The position numbers were made by a program, and so were the translations under genes. A DNA stretch of 64,000 bases, from positions 124,001 through 188,000 of the forward strand of contig NZ_MSYM01000008.1 of NCBI RefSeq assembly GCF_001938565.1, written 5' to 3'. Below the pieces are notes generated by a model. It was not told the origin of the DNA. It searched no databases and worked only from the letters and a program-made list of their open reading frames with translations. How positions within the stretch are numbered: the stretch's first letter is position 1; each line of letters starts with the position of its first letter. Below are positions 36,593 through 45,527 of the stretch, piece by piece. This DNA comes from Rhodoferax antarcticus ANT.BR. GTDB lineage: Bacteria; Pseudomonadota; Gammaproteobacteria; Burkholderiales; Burkholderiaceae_C.

Positions 36593-38230
36593 TCAAACGT
36601 AAGACGGGTAGCGCGGGTCGAAAACGTGCGCGCGCACCAGCTCCAGCAGGTTTTCCGGTCGCGATTTGGTGGCCAGTCCGCGCTCAAAAATCACCTCAGC
36701 CACCGCCACCGCAATGTGCACCGACACCTCACGCACGCTGGTCAGCGGCGGCAACAGGCTGCCCTGCTCCAAATCGGCGGGGGTCACGTAAGCCGCCAGT
36801 GTTTGCGCTGCAGCCAAGAACATCTCGTCGGTGATTCGCATGGCACCGGTGGCGATGGCGCCCAGACCCAGGCCGGGGAAGATGTAGGCGTTGTTGCCCT
36901 GGCGCGGCACCCTGGTTTTTCCGCAGCACTGCACCGGCGCAAACGGGCTGCCACAAGCAAACAGCGCGCGTCCTTTGGTAGCGTAGTAAGCCTCTTCGGC
37001 GGTGCATTCAGCCTTGGAGGTGGGGTTGGACAGGGCAAAAATGATCGGCGCAGCGTTGATCTCGGCCATGGTCTCCAGCACCTCGGTGCTGAACGCCCCG
37101 CTGACCGCCGCCACGCCAATGATAGCGGTGGGTTGCAGCGCCTTGAGCGCCGACAAAAAGTCAGCCTGCTCGGCAAAGTCATGGGCGTAAGGCAGCTTCT
37201 GCGCGGCCAAGCCGCTGCGTGACTGCACCACCAGGCCTTTGGAGTCGACCAGCCAGCAGCGCTGGCGAGCGCTTTGGAGGTCGGTGCCCTGCGCCACCAT
37301 GGCAGCCACCAGCAGGTCAGCAATGCCGGTGGCGGCTTCGCCCGCACCGAGGAACAGAAATTTTTCATCCATCAACGCGGTGTCTTTGACCCGCAACGCC
37401 GACAACACGCCCGCCAGCGCCACCGCTGCCGTGCCCTGAATGTCGTCATTGAAGGTGCAGATCTTGTCCTGGTACTTTTCCAGCAGGCGAAACGCGTTGT
37501 GATTGGCAAAGTCTTCAAACTGGATGATGACGCTGGGGAACACCTCGCGCGCCGCGGTGATGAATTCATCCACCAGTTCGTCATAGGCCGCACCGGTGAC
37601 CCGGTGGCGGCGCAAGCCGACGTAATACGGGTCGGCCAGCAGGTCTTCGTTGTTGGTGCCCATGTCCAGGGTAATGGGCAGGCAGATGGCGGGGTCAATG
37701 CCGGCGCAGGCGGTGTAGAGCGAGAGCTTGCCCACGGGAATACCCATGCCGTTGGCGCCCTGGTCGCCCAGACCCAGAATGCGCTCGCCGTCGGTGACGA
37801 CGATGATGCCAGCCTTGTATGGCCAGTTTTTCAGAATATCGGCAATGCGGCCGCGGTCGTTGATGCTGATGAACATGCCCCGATGGCGCTGAAAAATATG
37901 CCCGAAGCGCTGGCAGGCCAGACCCACCGTGGGCGTGTAGATCAGCGGCATGATCTCGTCGAGGTTGTCACACACCACCCGGAAATACAGCGCCACGTTG
38001 CGGTCGTGCAGTGAGCTCAGGGCAATGAATTTTTCCAGCGGGTCGGGCAGGCGGCGCATGTTTTCCAGAAAACGCGCAACCTGCTCATCTTGCGTTTGCA
38101 CATGCGGAGGCAGCAAGCCACGCAGGTCCAGGCTGTCGCGCTCCACCTCGGTGAACGCTGTCCCTTTGTTGAGCAGAGGGTTTTGCAGCAGGGCAATACC
38201 ATGCGGGATGGTGTTGGGGTTCACTTTCAT
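36593..38230 (-). CDS. maeA: NAD-dependent malic enzyme
   Basis: A 545-residue malic enzyme that oxidatively decarboxylates malate to pyruvate. The YTPTVGLACQRF motif, VTDGERILGLGDQGANGMGI and the signature FEDFANHNAFRLLEKY with FNDDIQGTAAVALAG are all present, along with the dinucleotide fold FLGAGEAATGIAD. Length and motifs fit the large (MaeA/SfcA) NAD-type rather than the MaeB fusion type. It may supply pyruvate during growth on C4-dicarboxylates, for which a TRAP transporter is encoded at 49.9-53.9 kb. It converges with the signalling operon, 25 bp away. Confidence 0.93.
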   Translation of the reverse strand: MKVNPNTIPHGIALLQNPLLNKGTAFTEVERDSLDLRGLLPPHVQTQDEQVARFLENMRRLPDPLEKFIALSSLHDRNVALYFRVVCDNLDEIMPLIYTPTVGLACQRFGHIFQRHRGMFISINDRGRIADILKNWPYKAGIIVVTDGERILGLGDQGANGMGIPVGKLSLYTACAGIDPAICLPITLDMGTNNEDLLADPYYVGLRRHRVTGAAYDELVDEFITAAREVFPSVIIQFEDFANHNAFRLLEKYQDKICTFNDDIQGTAAVALAGVLSALRVKDTALMDEKFLFLGAGEAATGIADLLVAAMVAQGTDLQSARQRCWLVDSKGLVVQSRSGLAAQKLPYAHDFAEQADFLSALKALQPTAIIGVAAVSGAFSTEVLETMAEINAAPIIFALSNPTSKAECTAEEAYYATKGRALFACGSPFAPVQCCGKTRVPRQGNNAYIFPGLGLGAIATGAMRITDEMFLAAAQTLAAYVTPADLEQGSLLPPLTSVREVSVHIAVAVAEVIFERGLATKSRPENLLELVRAHVFDPRYPSYV

Positions 38231-38333
38231 GGGTGTCTTCCTCGGGGTGTTGCAGGTGCATCAGCGGGGACCGATAGATGGCTGATAGGCCTGCGATCAA
38301 TGCTGCCAGTTGCGCTATGGCAGTCTTTTAAAA

Positions 38334-38392
38334 TGCTATATTAATAGTAGCTATTAACCCTTTAAATATGAGGGCTAAAGGCGCTTTTTTCT
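38334..38392. repeat. Comamonadaceae-type intergenic repeat
   Basis: ATTAATAGTAGCTATTAACC then GAGGGCTAAAGGCGC is a diverged copy of the repeat between the hemerythrin and malic-enzyme genes. Confidence 0.6.
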
Positions 38393-38398
38393 TATAAA

Positions 38399-38893
38399 TC
38401 AGCTGGCGATCCGCTGCTTGCGGGCGGCGAGTTCCTGCGCAAACTGCCCTTTAGCCTCAGGGTAAATCAAAGTTTCTTCGAGCAGGATGTGGTCGTGCAG
38501 CAGCGCCAAAAACACTTCGACGCTGTGCTGCAGCTCGGCCATGTCGACCCAGTCTTCGCCGTTGGCAATGGCGCGCAGCATGGGCGCGAGCTCCAGCCAG
38601 TTCTGCTCGATCCAACCGTGGTCTTGTTGCAGCGTCTTGACGGCCTGCACCAGTTCGGCGTTGTCGCTGGCGAGCAGCTTGGGGAAAATGTTTTTTTCCT
38701 CATCGGCATGGTGCTGGTGCGCCGTGCCGGAGAAAAAGGCTTCAATCTCCCGCATCTGCTGGCGGTACTGCGACTCATCGGCGCCCACCTGCAACTTCTC
38801 CAGCACATCGGTCAGTTCGGCCAGATGCTCATGAATTTGCTGGTGGCAGGCATCCAGCGCTTGAAAACGATCAGGTAGGGGCACAGGCTTCAT
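38399..38893 (-). CDS. hemerythrin HHE domain protein
   Basis: A 164-residue four-helix hemerythrin-like protein. The di-iron ligand pattern is visible: H in CHQQIHEHL, HHADEEKNIFP with His and Glu, a further His in QDHGWIEQ, and HDHILLEETLIYP. Such proteins bind oxygen or nitric oxide or act in iron-centre repair. AAAGGAG precedes the ATG. It stands upstream of maeA on the same strand with a repeat between. No partner indicates a more specific role. Confidence 0.88.
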   Translation of the reverse strand: MKPVPLPDRFQALDACHQQIHEHLAELTDVLEKLQVGADESQYRQQMREIEAFFSGTAHQHHADEEKNIFPKLLASDNAELVQAVKTLQQDHGWIEQNWLELAPMLRAIANGEDWVDMAELQHSVEVFLALLHDHILLEETLIYPEAKGQFAQELAARKQRIAS

Positions 38894-39016
38894 TACTTAC
38901 TCCTTTTGGGTCGGTCAACATTGACACTCTCAATGCGACTGTAGCTGCAACGGCGACCTAGTTTCGCTGATTTGGCGACGGGTTGTCATTTGTTCCAAAT
39001 CGGGCTCGCGACAAGA

Positions 39017-39385
39017 TCAGCCAAACTGGCTGCGAATCCGGCCCAGCAGGCCAATGATGCTGACGTCCGTCAGCACTGGCGCGGATGCGTCAGGCATATA
39101 GGCGCGCACCAGCCGCTCCAGGGTTTGCGGCTGCGGGGTAATGACACCAAAGAAATGCGGCGTGTAGCCTGTGGCTATCAAGATGGTGGGGAAGTTCTCC
39201 ACATCCAGCGGCTCCAGCAGATCAGCCTCGTCTTCAATGTCTAGCCAGGCGAACCGGGTGTCGGGGTAGTCCGCCAGAATGTTGGCCTGCACCTGTGCAA
39301 AGCTGCTGCGATACGCCTCGCAAACATGGCACCACTGGGCACACAGGCAAACCACCAGCAGCGTGTCAACCGAGGTATCCGACAC
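39017..39385 (-). CDS. thioredoxin-like protein
   Basis: A 122-residue thioredoxin-fold protein with the redox motif CAQWCHVC and a conserved cis-proline in ENFPTILI. It lacks a signal peptide and so acts in the cytoplasm. The start is GTG at 39385, just 2 bp after the stop of the EAL-domain gene, so it may belong to the same transcript. The C-terminus (GLLGRIRSQFG) is unusual. A role in reducing partner proteins or in thiol sensing is likely. Confidence 0.8.
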   Translation of the reverse strand: MSDTSVDTLLVVCLCAQWCHVCEAYRSSFAQVQANILADYPDTRFAWLDIEDEADLLEPLDVENFPTILIATGYTPHFFGVITPQPQTLERLVRAYMPDASAPVLTDVSIIGLLGRIRSQFG

Positions 39386-39387
39386 GG

Positions 39388-41808
39388 CTAGGCCCCCGTA
39401 TCGGGTGCTGCCAGCAGCGCGGTGATGCGGCTTGCCGCCGCGTCAAATTCTTCGGCCGGGACCGGGCGCGAGAAATAGTAGCCCTGGGCATAGTGGCAGC
39501 CCATGCGCTGCAGCGCCACCAGATGGCTTTTCAGCTCGACCCCTTCTGCCACGGTGTCCAGCCCCAGGCTGCGACCCATGGCGATGATCGCGCCCACCAG
39601 GGTGTTTTCGTTGTTGTCGTCACACATGTCCTGGACAAACGATTTATCTACCTTCAGGGTGTCCACCGGGAACAGCTTCAGGTACGACAGCGAAGAATAC
39701 CCGGTGCCAAAGTCGTCCAAGTAAACGCGAAACCCCAAGTCATGCACCGCTTTGAGCCATTGCAGCGACTTGTCCACATCGCGCAGCATCACGCCCTCGG
39801 TGATTTCCAGCGCCAGCCTGGTCGGTGAAATGCCGTAATGTTGAACCACTTCCTGAAGTTTTGCGGGGGTCAGCCCGTCGGGTATCTGCCGGCCAGAGAC
39901 GTTCAGCGACAGAACGTAGTCCAGCCCCCGGTTTTTCCAGTCCAGCAGCTGCCTGCAAGCCACGTCGAGCATGAGCAGGCTCATCTCAATCACCAGACCC
40001 GTTTTCTCGGCCAGGGGAATGAAGCTGTCGGGCATGACCAGCCCCCGCGTCGGATGGCGCCAGCGGATGAGTGCCTCGGCACCCGCTAGGCGCTGGTTTA
40101 CCAGGTCCACCACCGGCTGGTAAAACAGCACAAACTCGTGATTGCGAATGGCGCTGCGCAAATCGCTTTCCATGTGCCTGCGCTGCTCTGCAGCCTCGGT
40201 CAGCACCGGGTTGAAAAACACATGCTGATCGCCGCCTGAAGACTTGGCGCTCTCCATGGCCAGTTCGGCCTGGCGTAACAGTGACGGCACATCAAAGCCG
40301 TCGCCCGGAAACAGGGCCACGCCAATGCTGGCATGCAGATTAATAGGCGAGCCGTCCGCAAAATAGGGCTGGCGAATGGCTTGCAGGATGCGCCCGGCAA
40401 TACGCTCAACCGCTTCACCCTGGGTGACGTTGTTCAGGATGATGCCAAAGTTGTCTGCCGCCAAGCGTGCCAGGGTGTCCTGGCTGCTGACACAGGCTGA
40501 CAGGCGCCGGGTGGTGGTCTGCAAGATGGTGTCGCCAGCTGGCAGGCCAATGCCTTCATTGACCCGGCGGAACTCGTCCAGATTGATCAGCAGCAGCGCA
40601 AAGCCACCGGTTGTGGCGCCGGCGTACGCCTGCACCAGCATGTGCAGACGCTGCTCCAGCCCAAGGCGGTTGGCCAGGCCCGTCAGCGGGTCGGTGATAG
40701 CCTGTTGTCGTGCCGTGGCCTCTGACTCCTTGAGGTGACTGACATCGTGCACCACGCCTTGCAACAGGTTGTTGCCCACCGACCGCAAGACCATGTGGGC
40801 CCAGCTGCGCTCTGCACCCGGCATCAAAATCTGCAATTCCTGGGTGACTGCAGTGTTCTGCGTCAGGGCGCTGTGCAATAACCGATCCATCAGGGTGGGG
40901 TTTTGCCACGGCAACTGGTTGATGTTGAGCGGTGCCAGCGCTTTGCCGGGCGGCTGGCGGTGAATGTCAAACAGCTGCGCAAAGGCCGGGTTCCAGGACA
41001 TCAGCGACCCCTGGCGATCGATCAGAAACAACCCGGACTCGGCGTTGTCGAAAATGGTGTGATAGCGCTTTTCGTCAATTTCACCTTGCTGGCGCAAATG
41101 CCGCTCCACTTCCAGCGCACTGGTCAGGCGGTCTGACAGCGCGTTGATGTCGGCCACCAGTTGGCCAATTTCGGTGCGGCCATGTTGGCTGGGGGTGGCC
41201 AGACGCTCCCCACGGGTCGGGTCCATGCGGTGCAGCCGGTCAGACATAGCCTTGATCGGGCGCACGATGAACAACAACATCATCACCACCACGGCAGCTG
41301 CGACCATGCCTAACTGCCAACTCAGTTGAAGCGCCGCAAACCAGACCTCTTCCCGGATGCGTGCGTCAATCACCTGCGGGTCAGGTGTCAACAAAATATG
41401 GCCCACTTCCTTTTGCCGGTCAAACGGCGAATAAATCAGCCGTTTGAGCATCCCGGTGGCTTGCGTGTTGGGGGCGGCACCCCGCTGCTTGTCAGCCAGT
41501 ACCGCCTGCGCTGTAGCGATGCGTACCGCCAACACATCGGAATTGCTCAGCACGCCCTGCGCGACTTCCACCGCCAGCGTCTGGTCGTTGGCAAAACAAG
41601 CCACGGACAGGGTGCTTTGAATGGTGTCAAGAAGCTCATTGAGGCGGGTTTGCGAAGCCTGGTGGGCGCGCACGCTGGTGGCGTAGGCGGTGTACCCCAC
41701 CGCCACCGCAGCAGCCAGCAACGAGGCCAGAACCACCGCCAGGGTCGAGCGCAACAGCAGCCCGCTGGACCACCAGGAGACAGGGGGCAAATCAGGCCGA
41801 GCCGTCAC
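39388..41808 (-). CDS. HAMP-PAS-GGDEF(degenerate)-EAL phosphodiesterase
   Basis: An 806-residue membrane protein: helix at about 15-40, periplasmic sensor, second helix (about 160-185), HAMP, PAS (YHTIFDNAESGLFLIDRQG), GGDEF and EAL domains. The GGDEF active site is replaced by AADNF (in RLAADNFGIIL), so cyclase activity should be lost. The EAL domain is intact (GAEALIRW, DDFGTGYSSLSYL, VAEGVE). It should degrade cyclic di-GMP. The GTG start overlaps the stop of the binding-protein-like gene (GTGA). Together with the porin gene they form an operon. Confidence 0.9.
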   Translation of the reverse strand: MTARPDLPPVSWWSSGLLLRSTLAVVLASLLAAAVAVGYTAYATSVRAHQASQTRLNELLDTIQSTLSVACFANDQTLAVEVAQGVLSNSDVLAVRIATAQAVLADKQRGAAPNTQATGMLKRLIYSPFDRQKEVGHILLTPDPQVIDARIREEVWFAALQLSWQLGMVAAAVVVMMLLFIVRPIKAMSDRLHRMDPTRGERLATPSQHGRTEIGQLVADINALSDRLTSALEVERHLRQQGEIDEKRYHTIFDNAESGLFLIDRQGSLMSWNPAFAQLFDIHRQPPGKALAPLNINQLPWQNPTLMDRLLHSALTQNTAVTQELQILMPGAERSWAHMVLRSVGNNLLQGVVHDVSHLKESEATARQQAITDPLTGLANRLGLEQRLHMLVQAYAGATTGGFALLLINLDEFRRVNEGIGLPAGDTILQTTTRRLSACVSSQDTLARLAADNFGIILNNVTQGEAVERIAGRILQAIRQPYFADGSPINLHASIGVALFPGDGFDVPSLLRQAELAMESAKSSGGDQHVFFNPVLTEAAEQRRHMESDLRSAIRNHEFVLFYQPVVDLVNQRLAGAEALIRWRHPTRGLVMPDSFIPLAEKTGLVIEMSLLMLDVACRQLLDWKNRGLDYVLSLNVSGRQIPDGLTPAKLQEVVQHYGISPTRLALEITEGVMLRDVDKSLQWLKAVHDLGFRVYLDDFGTGYSSLSYLKLFPVDTLKVDKSFVQDMCDDNNENTLVGAIIAMGRSLGLDTVAEGVELKSHLVALQRMGCHYAQGYYFSRPVPAEEFDAAASRITALLAAPDTGA

Positions 41809-42230
41809 CGCGGGAATTCCATGATGATCCGCAGGCGCTTGTCAACCTGTGCTCGCTCCACATACGCAATGGCGCCTGGGCGCGCCAGCAGTTGCACAGT
41901 GACCTCTGCCACGCTGGCCGCCTGTAGGGGCGGGGAGGTGCGCCCGGAAAAAATCAGACGCGACCAGTAGGCGTTGATTTCATTCACATCCTTGTTGACC
42001 AGCTTGCGGTAAAACTCGGCGCGCAAGGCGCTGGATTCGGGCTGGTCAATGGGTTGTGCGGCATCCCCGGTGGGCAGCCTGCGGTAGCGCCCCAGAAAGA
42101 TGTTGATGATCTCGTCCTGACTGAGCGGGCCAATAGAACTGGCCGCGTTGACCACCACCACCGGCTCAGCACGCACCGGGCTGGCCAGACCAAAGAACGC
42201 AACGAACAGGCTTAGCAACAGCGTTTTCAT
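41805..42230 (-). CDS. PstS-like short periplasmic binding protein
   Basis: A 141-residue exported protein with a signal peptide (about 1-21, LASPVRA) and one lobe of a phosphate-binding-like fold (NAASSIGPLSQDEIINIFLGR, then GAIAYVERAQV). It is about half the length of PstS. Short proteins of this type occur next to GGDEF/EAL genes and probably act as periplasmic sensor subunits rather than in transport. Its stop overlaps the start of the phosphodiesterase gene by 4 bp and its start is 6 bp after the porin gene. Confidence 0.75.
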   Translation of the reverse strand: MKTLLLSLFVAFFGLASPVRAEPVVVVNAASSIGPLSQDEIINIFLGRYRRLPTGDAAQPIDQPESSALRAEFYRKLVNKDVNEINAYWSRLIFSGRTSPPLQAASVAEVTVQLLARPGAIAYVERAQVDKRLRIIMEFPR

Positions 42231-42236
42231 GGCGGA

Positions 42237-43475
42237 CTAAAACACAAAGTCCAGCGTCAGGCTCACCGCAGTCAGGTTGCCATCCCATAGGCCAGGTTGG
42301 GCACCTTTCAGCAAGAAGACGGAAGACGGTGTGCCGCGCACCCAGTCCACTTGGGCTTTCAAAGCCATATCCTTTTGCAAGTCCCAGCGTGCGCCAAGCG
42401 TGTAGGTGTGCTGGTCGGTGACGCTTTGAGAAATCAGAGAGGCTGTCACAGGGTAGTACGCTGGGTTGCCGGTCAGCACCGCCGCATCAGAGACGCTGCG
42501 CGACACCCCAACGTAAGGGGTGACGGCGCCCAGACGGTACGCCGCCATCACATAACCCGCTTTGGAGCTGGTGTAAGCCACGCCGTCTTGGTGGATCCGG
42601 TTGAGCATGAACTGGACAATGAGCGGGCCCTGGTCGTAGACCAGTCCGAGCGAACTGAATTGGACCTGCTGACCCGCCATCGACATCTGTGGCACCGCAG
42701 ACAGATAGGGCATGCCAGCCACCTGGTCAACGGGCATCTCCTGATTAAACTTTGCGCGCACATGGCTCACCCGAACCTGCCAGGGGCCACGGCTGTAGTC
42801 CAAGTAACCACCCAACAGTTGCGAGCCTTTCAGGTCCCACAGGAAGCCCGGCGCATATGGCGTGCTCTCAGGCGATTGACCGACAAACAACTTGCCCTTG
42901 AGCAAACCCGTACCCACCGGCCGGGTCATACTGACGTCCAGGCCATCAATGTACGAGAACACCAGCGAGCCGTAAAAATCTGGCGGCGGTCGCACACTCA
43001 GATTGGAATAACCCACCAGCCGGGAGTCCCCCAGCATGTAAAACTCGGTGCCCAGGCGGCCCACGCGCACGGAGAAATCAGGTGAAAAATCATGCCGCAC
43101 AAAGGCCCAAGTGACCTCCGGGCGGTAGCTGGAATCAGCGTGGTAGCGGCTGACCAGTTGCACCACGCCTTCGGTGGCGGTACTGAAATGGAGGTTGGCC
43201 TGCACACCCAGCAGGCTGTCCACCTTGGTGGCCCAGTGGGTGCCAGCGCCGTTGGGTTGCGACAAATCACGAACCAGCTCGGCGTTGTCATCGTCGCCCC
43301 GGGCGAAGCCCAGCGTGCCAAACCCGTGCAGACTGACCCCCGGCCAACTGGTGGCCGTGCTGTCTTGCGCCTGAGCGAACGAGGCGCTCAGGCTCAGACA
43401 AAGCAAGGCGCCAGCGGTGGCCTGTCTGCACAGCCCAATCAACGACGTTGGACGATTTTTGCGCATGATAAACAT
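42237..43475 (-). CDS. outer-membrane porin-like protein
   Basis: A 412-residue exported beta-barrel protein. A signal peptide (about 1-36, ending SFAQAQ) precedes strands typical of DcaP/porin-like proteins (SLHGFGTLGFARGDDD, then VSLTLDFVF). The C-terminal phenylalanine is the usual signal for the barrel-assembly machinery. The start is ATG 43475 or 43466. It begins an operon with a PstS-like protein and a cyclic di-GMP phosphodiesterase, suggesting a surface protein whose state or ligand is linked to c-di-GMP signalling. Its substrate is unknown. Confidence 0.8.
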   Translation of the reverse strand: MFIMRKNRPTSLIGLCRQATAGALLCLSLSASFAQAQDSTATSWPGVSLHGFGTLGFARGDDDNAELVRDLSQPNGAGTHWATKVDSLLGVQANLHFSTATEGVVQLVSRYHADSSYRPEVTWAFVRHDFSPDFSVRVGRLGTEFYMLGDSRLVGYSNLSVRPPPDFYGSLVFSYIDGLDVSMTRPVGTGLLKGKLFVGQSPESTPYAPGFLWDLKGSQLLGGYLDYSRGPWQVRVSHVRAKFNQEMPVDQVAGMPYLSAVPQMSMAGQQVQFSSLGLVYDQGPLIVQFMLNRIHQDGVAYTSSKAGYVMAAYRLGAVTPYVGVSRSVSDAAVLTGNPAYYPVTASLISQSVTDQHTYTLGARWDLQKDMALKAQVDWVRGTPSSVFLLKGAQPGLWDGNLTAVSLTLDFVF

Positions 43476-43622
43476 ACTGTTTGACCCACTCCCGTTGCCA
43501 AAGCTGCTACAAAATGCGCAACAGCGGACAAATAAGTGTAGCTAAATTAAGCGCCCAGCAGGCCAAGTTATGACCTGATGGTCAGCCGCTCATCTGACTT
43601 GACAAGCAGATGCCAAACTCAA

Positions 43623-44732
43623 TCAGTCACCAAATGAGATGCCCAGATCGCGCCCGGTCTGCAGGGCGTCGCAGTCCATGGGCACATCGCGGATGTGGCC
43701 GGCCACTTCTTCCAGCGCCACATAGTCCACGCCATTCACGCCCAGCGACACCATCACACCGGTTTGGCCAGCGTCCAGCCCGCGCACGGCAGCGGCACCA
43801 AAGCGCAATGCGGCCAGGCGGTCAAATGAGGTCGGGCTGCCGCCACGCAGCAAATGGCCCAGCACCACCACGCGGGTGTCTTTGCCGGTTAACTTACCCA
43901 GGTCGTGCGCAATGGTCTCGCCAATGCCACCCAGACGCTCGGCATGGCCGACTTCTGCCGGCGCGAGGAGCTCGCGGTGACCGTCTTTGGGCCGCGCACC
44001 CTCAGCCACGACGACGATGGAGTACAGGTGACCCCCCGCATCGCGCTCGCGGATTTTGGCGGCCACCTTCTCGATATCAAAACCAATTTCCGGTATCAAA
44101 ATCGCGTGGGCATTGCCTGCAATACCCGCGTGCAGCGCAATCCAGCCAGCGTAACGGCCCATCACCTCGACCACCATCACCCGCTGGTGACTCTCGGCGG
44201 TGCTATGCAAGCGGTCCAGGCACTCGGTGGCAAAACCCACGGCGGTGTCAAAACCAAAGGTGGTGAGGGTTTTATCGAGGTCGTTGTCAATGGTTTTGGG
44301 CACCCCCACCACACGCAGGCCCTTGCGGTGCAGCGCATCCGCAATGGTCAATGAGCCGTCGCCGCCGATCGACACCAGCGCGTCGATCTCATGGGTGCCA
44401 AAGTAGGTGAGGATTTCGTCAGAGCGGTCGATCTCGCGCACCGTGCCGTCGGGCATTTTGACCGGGAAATGCAGTGGATTGCCCTTGTTGGTGGTGCCCA
44501 GAATGGTGCCACCGAGGTGGCCAATACCACGCACCGAATCACGAGTGAGGCGGTAGACACCGCCTTCTGGGTAGCGCTCCGGGAACATGATGCCGTTGAA
44601 GCCGTCGCGGATGCCGTAGCACTGCCAGCCCAGATTGTTGGCGGCAATCACCACCGACTGGATCACCGCGTTCAGGCCAGGTGCGTCACCGCCACCGGTG
44701 CAGACCGCAATGCGTTTGATGGGTTTTGTCAT
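43623..44732 (-). CDS. pfkA: 6-phosphofructokinase
   Basis: A 369-residue PfkA-family enzyme that phosphorylates fructose 6-phosphate. CTGGGDAPGLNAVI opens the fold; GGDGS (about 123-127) has Gly at the phosphate-donor position that separates ATP enzymes from pyrophosphate enzymes, which have Asp. PKTIDND (about 145-151) carries a lysine where E. coli PfkA has glycine. This Gly/Lys pair is known from group III ATP-dependent enzymes. MGRYAGWIAL and LGHLLRGGSPTSFDR are also conserved. ATP as donor is likely but not certain. The gene appears to be monocistronic. Confidence 0.92.
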   Translation of the reverse strand: MTKPIKRIAVCTGGGDAPGLNAVIQSVVIAANNLGWQCYGIRDGFNGIMFPERYPEGGVYRLTRDSVRGIGHLGGTILGTTNKGNPLHFPVKMPDGTVREIDRSDEILTYFGTHEIDALVSIGGDGSLTIADALHRKGLRVVGVPKTIDNDLDKTLTTFGFDTAVGFATECLDRLHSTAESHQRVMVVEVMGRYAGWIALHAGIAGNAHAILIPEIGFDIEKVAAKIRERDAGGHLYSIVVVAEGARPKDGHRELLAPAEVGHAERLGGIGETIAHDLGKLTGKDTRVVVLGHLLRGGSPTSFDRLAALRFGAAAVRGLDAGQTGVMVSLGVNGVDYVALEEVAGHIRDVPMDCDALQTGRDLGISFGD

Positions 44733-44840
44733 GCGTTAACTTTCACTTAAAACTTGATTTTTCAAAATAGACGTTAATTGTGCCGCAAGGATCCTGGGGG
44801 CCAACACGCACCGAGTGACGGAGGTGTAACAAGTTTGATA

Positions 44841-44891
44841 TGGAAATAATAGCTACTACCGCTTTATTCATAAGGGCTAGAGCCCGATTTC
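44841..44891. repeat. Comamonadaceae-type intergenic repeat
   Basis: TAATAGCTACTACCGC then ATAAGGGCTAGAGCCC: a copy of the repeat between pfkA and dctR, ending next to the dctR stop. Confidence 0.7.
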
Positions 44892-44897
44892 ATGTAT

Positions 44898-45527
44898 TTA
44901 TGGCGCACCCATTGGCATCAAGCGGCCCAGTTTATGCGCCAGTTCAATGGCCGAACTCACACCCATCTTCTCAAATATGTTGGCACGGTGAAACTCCACA
45001 GTGCGCGGGGTGATTCCCAGATGCTCAGCAATGGTCTTGTTGTAATGGCCGCAAATCAGCTCGTCAAGCACTTCGCGCTCACGCGGGCTCAACGACGCCA
45101 GCGATTGGCGCAAACGGCGGGCTTCGGTGTCGCCTTCGGTGGTGACGCTGGCAGCAGCCAGCGCCTGCGCCACGCGGTCAACCAGTTCATTGTCCTGAAA
45201 CGGTTTTTCCAAAAAGTCCCAGGCGCCGTTTTTGACCGCAGACACCGCCATGCTGACATCGCCATGGCCGGTCAGAAACAGCACCGGCCAGGGGCAGCCC
45301 AGCGCCTTCAGTTGCTCAAACGTGGCCAGACCCGAAAGCGGCGTCATGCGCAGGTCCATCAACACCACCGATGCGCCCCAATCACCCGCCAGCGCGCGCG
45401 CGGCTGCCAAAAAGGGCTCGCCCCCGTCCCAGGTGGCGGGCTGGTAGCCGCGCGAGTCAAACAGCCAGGCCAGGCCGTCGCGGATGTCGGGGTCATCGTC
45501 GACGATGTGTAACTCGGTACGTTTCAT
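44898..45527 (-). CDS. dctR: DctR-like response regulator (FixJ family)
   Basis: A 209-residue regulator with a receiver (phosphoacceptor in VLMDLRMTPLSG, switch in FLTGHGDVSMAV) and a LuxR-type helix-turn-helix (LSPREREVLDELICGHYNKTIAEHLGITPRTVEFHRANIFEKMG). Its start overlaps the stop of the kinase gene dctS (ATGA). DctSR pairs control DctPQM dicarboxylate transporters, and one is encoded at 49.9-53.9 kb, which supports the name. Confidence 0.9.
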   Translation of the reverse strand: MKRTELHIVDDDPDIRDGLAWLFDSRGYQPATWDGGEPFLAAARALAGDWGASVVLMDLRMTPLSGLATFEQLKALGCPWPVLFLTGHGDVSMAVSAVKNGAWDFLEKPFQDNELVDRVAQALAAASVTTEGDTEARRLRQSLASLSPREREVLDELICGHYNKTIAEHLGITPRTVEFHRANIFEKMGVSSAIELAHKLGRLMPMGAP

